Of a DNA stretch of 24,078 bases, positions 16,646 to 22,406 are shown one piece after another. The notes below the pieces were generated by a model. It was not told the origin of the DNA, did not search any database, and worked only from the letters and a program-made list of their open reading frames with translations. Made by a program: the position numbers and the translations under genes. The DNA is from CAZGVV01 sp964529155 (GTDB lineage Bacteria; Pseudomonadota; Alphaproteobacteria; Rickettsiales; SXRF01): NCBI GenBank assembly GCA_964529155.1, contig CAZGVV010000031.1, positions 1 to 24,078 of the forward strand, in the 5' to 3' direction. The stretch's first letter is position 1, and each line of letters opens with the position of its first letter.

Positions 16646-17953
16646 TCACACGTGATTTTTTGCGGCCTTATACGCTAAAAACGCCGGCAGCAAATTGACC
16701 GTAGCCAGACATAAAAACACATCCTTAACCGTAAGCCCGGACAGTAACAGTAACGCACTCACCACCGCCGCCGCCGTCATAAAAATCGAATCGGATAAAT
16801 TACTGGCCGCCATCACCCGCGAACGTGCGCCGGACTCGCTGCGTGATTGCAGCAGCGCATAGAGCGGCACCATATACACCCCCCCGCACACCGCAACCAT
16901 CAACATGGAAACCAGCACGGGCAAATGCCGTATTTCGCTAACGAAGTCATGAATAGTAGTGAGTCCTTCTTGCACGGGATGCGGCGTGGTAAAGACCATC
17001 ATGTAGGTAAATACCGAAATTCCGACCAGGGCCCACGGTGTGTAGCGCGGCGAAACTTCACCTTTCAATAATTTGTCGCAGAGCACTGAACCGGCGGCGA
17101 TGCCGATGGAGAAGACGGTGAGAAACAAAGTATAGACCGCGTTGTCAGCCCGCATAATGCCCTGCGCATAATTTGGGAATTGCGCCATAAAAACGGAGCC
17201 GATCAGCAAGAACCAGGACAGCCCCAGAATCGAATGAAACAGCGTATTTGATTTGCGGGCCTGTGCGATGATGCTAAGCGTGCCGTGGATTAAATGAAAA
17301 TTGAGTTTCATCCCCGGTTCTGCCGGTTTCCCGCGCGGAATCATGAGACTGGCGGTGAGTCCTGCGGCGGCGATAGCCAACGCCGCCCACCCGATGGGGT
17401 TTCCGGGCATGACTACCAGTAACCCGCCGGTGATAAGCCCGAACAAAATAGAAATATACCCACCACCAGAAACAAACCCATTTCCTGCAAGCAATTCATC
17501 TTCACGCAAATGTTCAGGTAATATGCTGTATTTAATAGGATTAGCGAAGGTAGAATGGGTACCACTGACAAACAGCAACGCCATCAGCAGATAAATATTT
17601 TGCGTCTCAAACCCCCACCATACGCCAAGCATGATGCCTACTTCAGCAAATTTAGTGTAGGTAATAAGCCGCGCTTTCTCATATTTATCAGCCAGTTGCC
17701 CAGCAAGGAACGAAAACAGCAAGAGCGGCAACACCAGTAAGCCGGAACACAGCGTCACCAGAATGTCCTCACGATCCAATGGCAAGGAAATACCGCGTAC
17801 TTTGGCATAGGCGATCATCACCACCAGGCCACTGCGCAGCAGATTATCATTCAGCGCACCCAGGGACTGCGACCAAAAAATCGGCCAAAAGCGCCGTGTT
17901 AAAAACAACCCGTATTTATGGGTATGCAGCGTCTGGTGCAGGGGGTTTTGCAT
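16646..17953 (-). CDS. MFS transporter, LplT-like (putative lysophospholipid transporter)
   Basis: The product of about 435 residues is a 12-segment major facilitator. The opening FWPIFWSQSLGALNDNLLRSGLVVMIAY is typical of the LplT group, which brings lysophospholipids across the inner membrane for re-acylation in E. coli. In many Alphaproteobacteria a related segment is fused to acyltransferase and acyl-ACP synthetase domains. Here it stands alone, so the substrate is not certain. ATG 17953 (MQNPLHQTLHTHKYG) was chosen because a longer frame to 18040 would run into folE and AAGG lies ten bases before 17953. It is divergent from folE and ends two bases from the convergent ankyrin gene. Confidence 0.85.
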   Translation of the reverse strand: MQNPLHQTLHTHKYGLFLTRRFWPIFWSQSLGALNDNLLRSGLVVMIAYAKVRGISLPLDREDILVTLCSGLLVLPLLLFSFLAGQLADKYEKARLITYTKFAEVGIMLGVWWGFETQNIYLLMALLFVSGTHSTFANPIKYSILPEHLREDELLAGNGFVSGGGYISILFGLITGGLLVVMPGNPIGWAALAIAAAGLTASLMIPRGKPAEPGMKLNFHLIHGTLSIIAQARKSNTLFHSILGLSWFLLIGSVFMAQFPNYAQGIMRADNAVYTLFLTVFSIGIAAGSVLCDKLLKGEVSPRYTPWALVGISVFTYMMVFTTPHPVQEGLTTIHDFVSEIRHLPVLVSMLMVAVCGGVYMVPLYALLQSRSESGARSRVMAASNLSDSIFMTAAAVVSALLLLSGLTVKDVFLCLATVNLLPAFLAYKAAKNHV

Positions 17954-17968
17954 GCGGCGATTGCCTTT

Positions 17969-17997
17969 TTGAGAGAATAATGCGATATGCCTATACT
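17969..17997 (+). promoter_or_regulatory. Sigma-70 type promoter for folE
   Basis: TTGAGA (17969-17974) and TATACT (17992-17997) are separated by exactly 17 bases, with four or five matches of six in each hexamer. Transcription would start near 18004, about 17 bases before the folE ATG. Confidence 0.6.
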
Positions 17998-18020
17998 GAA
18001 TAACAGCATTTTTCAATGGA

Positions 18021-18620
18021 ATGACGCAACACACCCCCACAAAAGAAGAAGCCGAAGCCGCACTACGCGTTCTATTGCGCTTTGCCGGCGAAGACCCGGA
18101 GCGTGAAGGATTGCGCGATACACCGGCACGCGTATTGCGGGCTTATGGCGAATATTTCGCCGGTTACGCGCAAGACCCCGTCGCTATTTTAAGCCGCACG
18201 TTTGAAGAAGTGGAAGGCTATGATGAAATGGTGGTACTGCGCGACATTCGTTTCTCATCGCATTGCGAACATCACCTCGCACCGTTTTTTGGCCGGGCCC
18301 ATATCGCCTATTTGCCCAACAAACGTGTGGTGGGACTGAGCAAGCTTGCACGCCTGGTGGATGTGTATTCACGCCGCCTGCAAATTCAGGAGAAAATGAC
18401 CGCGCAAATTGCCACGGCGCTGCAGGAGGCATTGCAGCCCAAAGGCGTGGCAGTGGTGGTGGAAGCGGTGCATATGTGCATGTCCATGCGCGGGGCACAG
18501 AAGCAAGGGGCAACCATGCAAACCAGCCGGTTGCTGGGGACGTTCCGCAGCGATCCACGCACGCGCCAGGAATTTTTTAACCTGATTCAGATCCCCTCAT
18601 TCCATAATGCCGCAGGGTAG
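18021..18620 (+). CDS. folE: GTP cyclohydrolase I
   Basis: FolE converts GTP to 7,8-dihydroneopterin triphosphate, the first step of tetrahydrofolate synthesis. The folate made feeds Fmt, encoded 8 kb upstream. The 199 residues match the family. The diagnostic stretch FSSHCEHHLAPFFGRAHIAY carries zinc-ligand Cys and His residues. VGLSKLARLVDVYSRRLQ, QEKMTAQIA and AVHMCMSMRG (the other zinc Cys, MCM) follow. It is divergent from the LplT-like gene and has a sigma-70 type promoter at 17969-17997. A 139-base stretch rich in heptanucleotide repeats separates it from apaG. Confidence 0.97.
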   Translation: MTQHTPTKEEAEAALRVLLRFAGEDPEREGLRDTPARVLRAYGEYFAGYAQDPVAILSRTFEEVEGYDEMVVLRDIRFSSHCEHHLAPFFGRAHIAYLPNKRVVGLSKLARLVDVYSRRLQIQEKMTAQIATALQEALQPKGVAVVVEAVHMCMSMRGAQKQGATMQTSRLLGTFRSDPRTRQEFFNLIQIPSFHNAAG

Positions 18621-18625
18621 CGGAG

Positions 18626-18653
18626 GACGGATCACAGATGACAGATGACGAAG
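18626..18653. repeat. Heptanucleotide repeat block downstream of folE (CTGTCAT type, minus sense)
   Basis: Four consecutive 7-mers read GACGGAT, CACAGAT, GACAGAT, GACGAAG. On the minus strand they are variants of ATCTGTC, a rotation of CTGTCAT. The same family recurs at 19922-19956. Confidence 0.7.
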
Positions 18654-18690
18654 GTTAACCTATCTGCTATCAACGCATCACCACTTCCCT

Positions 18691-18732
18691 AAAACCTAAA
18701 ACCTAAAACCTGAAACCTGAAACCTGAAACCT
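18691..18732. repeat. Heptanucleotide tandem repeat, AAAACCT x3 + GAAACCT x3
   Basis: Six perfect 7-bp units in a row: three AAAACCT followed by three GAAACCT. They end 27 bases before the apaG start codon, and the unit length is not a multiple of three. Such arrays change copy number easily by slippage. Confidence 0.95.
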
Positions 18733-18734
18733 AC

Positions 18735-18755
18735 CGTCATCCGCCTACCGTCATC
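18735..18755 (+). repeat. 21-bp heptad triplet (CGTCATC, CGCCTAC, CGTCATC)
   Basis: Three 7-mers immediately before the apaG start. The reverse complement, with one difference, is found at 19896-19916. Confidence 0.85.
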
Positions 18756-18759
18756 CCCC

Positions 18760-19152
18760 ATGTACAGCCACACCACACGCGATATTAAAATCACTGTTTT
18801 CCCTGTCTATCTGGAAGGCCAGTCCTTGCCAGATGAGGAGCATTACGTGTGGGCCTATACGGTACAAATAGAAAACAGGGGCCAGAGCACGGTGCGTTTG
18901 CTGGGGCGCTATTGGCACATCACCGACGCCGAAGGCCGGGTCCAGGAAGTACGCGGCCCCGGCGTGGTAGGCGAACAACCCACCCTCATGCCCGGCGCAC
19001 AGTTTCAATACACCAGCGGCGCGGCCCTCCACACCGCCTCCGGCCTCATGCAAGGCCACTACCAAATGCAAACCGAAGGCGGCGACCTCTTCAACGTAGA
19101 CATCCCGCTATTTTCCCTAGACAGCCCAGAACAGATAAAACGCCCGAATTAA
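18760..19152 (+). CDS. apaG: ApaG domain protein
   Basis: ApaG is a small beta-sandwich protein of about 125 residues; its exact function in bacteria is unsettled, and it is named for co-occurrence with the diadenosine tetraphosphatase gene apaH. The 130-residue product begins TTRDIKITVFPVYLEGQS. It has the family hallmarks RYWHITDAEGRVQEVRGPGVVGEQPTLMPG, YTSGAALHTASGLMQGHYQM and the closing VDIPLFSLD. No apaH or ksgA is near. The start codon follows directly on the heptad repeat CGTCATCCCCC and there is no Shine-Dalgarno sequence, so initiation may be weak or the transcript leaderless. Co-transcription with folE across the repeats is possible. Confidence 0.95.
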   Translation: MYSHTTRDIKITVFPVYLEGQSLPDEEHYVWAYTVQIENRGQSTVRLLGRYWHITDAEGRVQEVRGPGVVGEQPTLMPGAQFQYTSGAALHTASGLMQGHYQMQTEGGDLFNVDIPLFSLDSPEQIKRPN

Positions 19153-19211
19153 TAATGCTTTTGCCTGTATTATTTGCTTCATTAGGCACGCTAACCCTAG
19201 AAAAACGCCCC

Positions 19212-19245
19212 CTGTCATGCTATTGTCATGATAGGGGCGTATAAT
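19212..19245 (+). promoter_or_regulatory. Pho-box-like promoter upstream of the Gly/Met-rich gene
   Basis: CTGTCAT (19212-19218), a four-base spacer GCTA, and TTGTCAT (19223-19229) are followed after exactly 10 bases by a perfect TATAAT (19240-19245). This is the best of the three Pho-like sites: seven and six of seven matches. It lies inside an inverted repeat (ACGCCCC at 19205-19211, GGGGCGT at 19234-19240) that could fold into a hairpin. Transcription would start near 19252, about 30 bases before the ATG at 19282. Confidence 0.65.
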
Positions 19246-19281
19246 GAACAGTGAACTACGTATTCACCAGGCGGGATAAGC

Positions 19282-19890
19282 ATGGACTTTAATCAAATAC
19301 AACAACAGCTTGAGGCGCAAAAGCACGCCAGTGGTCCGGGCGAGGCCTCTACGCTGGATTCGACGACGCAAGACGGCGTCGATAAAATGGTCCAGTCGTT
19401 TTTCAAGTTTTTCGGAATTAATCCGGACTTGAAAGGCCACGGCGTCATCCCCGGTGAAACGAACGTCAGCAGCGGCTTATCCATGGCCAATGGGTCTTTG
19501 GTGAAAGACAAGCCGGGGGGCGTATTGGCCACCTTATTCAAATATTTTACCCGCGACATCCCGCAACTGTTTAATGGCCCCGAAGGCGGCGAAAGCATGG
19601 CATCGCATGGCGGCGGTGAAGGTGGCGGTGGCGGTGGCGGCGGAAGTGACGGCGGTGATTTTAGCGGCGGCGGCGGAAGCGCCATGGCCAGTGGCGGCGA
19701 CATGCACTCACACAGCCCCATGGGTGGCGGCGACATGATGATGCCGGAAATGCGCGAATATGGCGGCAAGCTCATGGCATCAGACCCCATGGAGATTGCC
19801 ATGTCCCGCTTAGGCGAACTCACCCCGCAAGCCACACCAGAAGGCAGCCGCCCCGGTCTTGGCGCCGATGTCGGTGGAATGGGAGTATAA
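19282..19890 (+). CDS. Gly/Met-rich protein of unknown function
   Basis: I do not recognise a family. The 202-residue product has no signal peptide or membrane segment. Residues 1-100 look structured, with a hydrophobic stretch MVQSFFKFFGINPDLKGHG and a second, LATLFKYFTRDIPQLFNGPEG. Residues about 107-150 are glycine-rich, with runs of seven or eight Gly, Ser, Met and His (DMHSHSPMGGGDMMMPEM). A more ordinary segment ends the protein (KLMASDPMEIAMSRLGELTP). The ATG at 19282 follows GGCGGGAT as a plausible ribosome site. It stands alone between apaG and pntAA, flanked by heptad repeats, behind a Pho-box-like promoter. The antisense strand is also open for 238 codons, but only because the sequence is GC-rich and repetitive. 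Confidence 0.75.
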   Translation: MDFNQIQQQLEAQKHASGPGEASTLDSTTQDGVDKMVQSFFKFFGINPDLKGHGVIPGETNVSSGLSMANGSLVKDKPGGVLATLFKYFTRDIPQLFNGPEGGESMASHGGGEGGGGGGGGSDGGDFSGGGGSAMASGGDMHSHSPMGGGDMMMPEMREYGGKLMASDPMEIAMSRLGELTPQATPEGSRPGLGADVGGMGV

Positions 19891-19895
19891 GTGAG

Positions 19896-19916
19896 GATGA
19901 CGGTAGACGGATGACG
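19896..19916 (-). repeat. 21-bp heptad triplet, inverted copy of 18735-18755
   Basis: On the minus strand it reads CGTCATC, CGTCTAC, CGTCATC, one base different from the copy before apaG. The pair brackets apaG and the Gly-rich gene in opposite orientations. Confidence 0.85.
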
Positions 19917-19921
19917 TAATG

Positions 19922-19956
19922 ATCCGTCATCTGTCACCTGCCATCCGCCATCTGTC
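19922..19956 (+). repeat. Heptanucleotide array upstream of pntAA (ATCYGYC x5)
   Basis: Five consecutive 7-mers: ATCCGTC, ATCTGTC, ACCTGCC, ATCCGCC, ATCTGTC. The array lies in the 119-base gap before pntAA and is related, in reverse orientation, to the block after folE. Confidence 0.85.
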
Positions 19957-20009
19957 ATCCCCCCTTTTCCCCCTAGCGCCTTACGTGAAAATCCGTTATA
20001 AATCGGCAC

Positions 20010-21125
20010 ATGAAACTTGCCGTCCTTAAAGAACGCCTCCCCGGCGAGACACGCGTTGCCGCCACGCCGGACATGGTGAAAAAATATATCGCCGCCGGAT
20101 TAGAGGTAACGGTGGAACGCGGCGCAGGTGCGCCTGCGTCCTATCCTGACGAAGCGTACACGCTTGCAGGAGCGCAATTAGCAGACGGCGTTGTTGCCGC
20201 ATCGCAAGCTGCCATTGTGCTCAGTGTGCGCTTTCCCGACGCGGCAGCCATTGCTGCCATGTCTTCCGGCACCATGCTTATCGGCATGCTGGAGCCGCAT
20301 CGCATGCAACCTGCATTACCTGCGTTGAACCACGCCAATATCACATCATTTGCATTAGAATTACTGCCCCGTATCAGCCGCGCACAAAGCATGGATGCGC
20401 TCTCCTCACAAGGTAATCTCGCCGGTTATCGCGCCGCCATTGAAGCGGCAAATGTGTTACCCAAAGCCATCCCGATGATGATGACCGCCGCCGGCACCAT
20501 CGCTCCGGCAAAAGCATTGGTGCTGGGTGCAGGTGTGGCAGGCTTACAGGCCATTGCCACCATCCGCCGCTTAGGCGCGGTGGTATCCGCCTTTGACGTA
20601 CGTGCCGCCGCCAAAGAGCAAGTGGAAAGCCTGGGCGCAAAATTCGTGGAAGTGGCGGCGCAGGAAGGCGGCGAAACCGCGGGTGGGTATGCAAAAGAAA
20701 TGAGCGCGGACTATCAAGCCCGCCAGCGCCAATTAATCCATGATACCATCATCAAGCAGGACATTGCCATCTCCACCGCATTAATCCCCGGAAAACCTGC
20801 TCCTGTTTTAATTACCGAGGCCATGGTCAAAGCCATGAAACCGGGCGCGGTGATCGTGGATTTAGCTGCCGGCAGTGGCGGCAATTGTGAATTGACGGAG
20901 ATGGACAAAATTGTTGTGAAACACGGCGTGACGCTGATTGGATACAGCAACCTTCCCGCCCGTATCGCCGCGGATGCCAGCCAGCTATATGCGCGTAACC
21001 TCTTTAATTTCGTCACCACCTTGCTTGCTCCCGCCGTGAAATGGGACGATGAATTGATTAAAGCCACGCTGCTGACGCGTGACGGTAAAGCCGTGCATAG
21101 CATGTTCACCAGGGAGGCCGCATGA
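20010..21125 (+). CDS. pntAA: NAD(P) transhydrogenase subunit alpha part 1 (NAD(H)-binding dI)
   Basis: This is the soluble NAD(H)-binding component of the proton-translocating transhydrogenase, which uses the proton gradient to make NADPH from NADH. The 371 residues match the split-alpha form known from Rhodospirillum rubrum. It opens MKLAVLKERLPGETRVAATPDMVKKY. The dinucleotide-contact loop is RAQSMDALSSQGNLAGYRA, the Rossmann motif is VLGAGVAGLQAIATIRRLGAVVSAFDVR, and GYSNLPARIA lies near the end. The stop overlaps the pntAB start (ATGA). The upstream gap holds heptanucleotide repeats and no obvious ribosome site. Confidence 0.97.
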   Translation: MKLAVLKERLPGETRVAATPDMVKKYIAAGLEVTVERGAGAPASYPDEAYTLAGAQLADGVVAASQAAIVLSVRFPDAAAIAAMSSGTMLIGMLEPHRMQPALPALNHANITSFALELLPRISRAQSMDALSSQGNLAGYRAAIEAANVLPKAIPMMMTAAGTIAPAKALVLGAGVAGLQAIATIRRLGAVVSAFDVRAAAKEQVESLGAKFVEVAAQEGGETAGGYAKEMSADYQARQRQLIHDTIIKQDIAISTALIPGKPAPVLITEAMVKAMKPGAVIVDLAAGSGGNCELTEMDKIVVKHGVTLIGYSNLPARIAADASQLYARNLFNFVTTLLAPAVKWDDELIKATLLTRDGKAVHSMFTREAA

Positions 21126-21442
21126 TCGACCCCTTTATTTACGGCATTACCGTTTTTGTGCTCGCCTGTTTCGTCGGCTATTATGTGGTGTGGAAAGTAA
21201 CGCCGGCACTGCATACGCCACTGATGAGCGTCACTAATGCGATTTCCGGCATTATCATTGTCGGTGCAATTGTCGCCGTAGGCAGCGAAGCGCTAAATGC
21301 GGAAGAACAAAGCATGGCGCATTGGTCTGGTTTTTTTGCCGTGCTGCTTGCATCCATCAATATATTTGGTGGTTTTGTAGTAACGCAGCGCATGCTTGCG
21401 ATGTTCCAGAAAAAAACACCGCCCAAAGGGAAAAAGTCATGA
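21122..21442 (+). CDS. pntAB: NAD(P) transhydrogenase subunit alpha part 2 (membrane part)
   Basis: The 106-residue membrane protein has three hydrophobic segments (about 5-20, 33-55, 62-88). It forms part of the proton channel domain dII together with the N-terminal half of PntB. Sequence hallmarks are PLMSVTNAISGIIIVGAIVAVG and ASINIFGGFVVTQRMLAMFQKK. The start overlaps the pntAA stop by four bases, and the stop overlaps the start of the next gene in the same way. That next gene is not pntB, as is usual, but the first of two unknown membrane proteins. Confidence 0.97.
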   Translation: MIDPFIYGITVFVLACFVGYYVVWKVTPALHTPLMSVTNAISGIIIVGAIVAVGSEALNAEEQSMAHWSGFFAVLLASINIFGGFVVTQRMLAMFQKKTPPKGKKS

Positions 21443-21870
21443 ATGATTTTTTCAGCAAATCTACGACAATTTCGATTATCGCGATTTTTGGTTTTCTATT
21501 GTTTTATGAAACAACCATATTCGGCAAATTACTCGTACCGCTTTATGAGCAATTGATGCTTGGTCAACCCATCCCCTCGATCCATCAGACTGCGATTCCC
21601 TGGGCCTTAATCAAAATATTATTGCTGACCCTTATTACCAGCTGGTTTTTCCTCAATTTCCGCACGTCGCCGGTACGGAAAAACGCATTAACCGAGGGGC
21701 TGAATTTTGGCGCGATGTTTGGCATCTTGCTGGGAGCCATGCGCGTCTATTCGCACGATTATCTTTCGCAGGAATTAAGCATCATTTGGTTTGTCGCAGG
21801 TATTGGCGAAGGGATGGGTATCGGACTTATTTTAGGCCTGGTTGCACATGGAAAAAAATTCTGGAACTAG
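21439..21870 (+). CDS. Unknown small membrane protein A within the pnt operon
   Basis: I do not recognise the family. The 143-residue product starts at ATG 21439, which overlaps the pntAB stop (ATGA); a longer frame from 21322 would run through pntAB and is rejected. Four hydrophobic segments lie at about 9-28, 53-74, 88-104 and 112-135. The first ends in YETTIFGKLLVPLYEQ. The last two carry a repeated glycine pattern, EGLNFGAMFGILLGAMRVY and EGMGIGLILGLV. The protein has no cysteine. It is clearly related to protein B downstream, in the same order of segments and motifs, so the two arose by tandem duplication. Location suggests a link to transhydrogenase assembly or regulation, but this is inference. 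Confidence 0.85.
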   Translation: MNDFFSKSTTISIIAIFGFLLFYETTIFGKLLVPLYEQLMLGQPIPSIHQTAIPWALIKILLLTLITSWFFLNFRTSPVRKNALTEGLNFGAMFGILLGAMRVYSHDYLSQELSIIWFVAGIGEGMGIGLILGLVAHGKKFWN

Positions 21871-21911
21871 CATGATAGTCTTCATTTCACACCCGCTTTA
21901 GGAGAAAAATT

Positions 21912-22406
21912 ATGACCGGATGTTTCAAAAAATCATGTATTATTTCCGTCATCGGCGTATTCGTTTTTTTACAATCCTATGAATACATAGTACATGGCCA
22001 TTTGCTGACTTCACTATACAGGCAGACGCCCTCCTTATGGCGCACGCTGGAAGAAATGAACCAGTTGTTTCCGTTGGTGATTGCTAAAAACCTGGCGCTG
22101 GCCATGATCTTCACCTGCTTCTTCAAAAAATTTCGCAAAGGGTGGAGCGCTTGTAAAAGTGGCGCGGTTACTGATTCGAAACTAGACCCGGCCACCACAC
22201 CCTGCCCGATCAATTCCGGTGGATTATGCTTTGGCTGGAAGCTCGGGCTTATTTTCGGCATTCAAATGGCCGCGTGCTACATTTACATGCCCATCTCTCC
22301 CGAGCTTGCTGTTGCCTGGTTTTTTACCGGCCTGGTGGAAGGCTTAGGCGTTGGCATACTGCTTGGCATCTGCTGCCGTAATCAGGGAATGTGTGCCTCC
22401 AAATGA
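21912..22406 (+). CDS. Unknown small membrane protein B within the pnt operon, cysteine-rich paralog of A
   Basis: The 164-residue product has the same layout as protein A. The first segment leads to YEYIVHGHLLTSLYRQ; a second segment ends in FFKKFRKG; two glycine-patterned segments follow (CFGWKLGLIFGIQMAACYIY and LVEGLGVGILLGICC). Between segments two and three it carries an extra loop of about 20 residues. It has ten cysteines spread over the ends, the loop and the membrane segments, whereas A has none. A strong AGGAG lies nine bases before ATG 21912. The stop overlaps the pntB start (ATGA), so pntB translation probably depends on this gene. The family is unknown to me. Confidence 0.85.
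   Translation: MTGCFKKSCIISVIGVFVFLQSYEYIVHGHLLTSLYRQTPSLWRTLEEMNQLFPLVIAKNLALAMIFTCFFKKFRKGWSACKSGAVTDSKLDPATTPCPINSGGLCFGWKLGLIFGIQMAACYIYMPISPELAVAWFFTGLVEGLGVGILLGICCRNQGMCASK

Noticed and set aside
16645..16662. ATCAC-AC-GTGAT followed by six T after the ankyrin gene
   Set aside because: The stem has five pairs and a two-base loop, too small for a believable terminator, and it overlaps the end of the convergent MFS gene.
18691..18732. CRISPR array
   Set aside because: The units are 7 bp with no spacers and no cas genes nearby; this is a simple tandem repeat.
19293..20009. 238-codon open frame on the minus strand opposite the Gly-rich gene
   Set aside because: It is the antisense of GGC/GGT runs, giving poly-Pro/Ser. 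It has no ribosome site and its start lies in repeat-rich DNA.
21322..21438. N-terminal extension of membrane protein A inside pntAB
   Set aside because: It overlaps pntAB completely. The ATG at 21439 makes a standard ATGA overlap and gives the homologous start shared with protein B.
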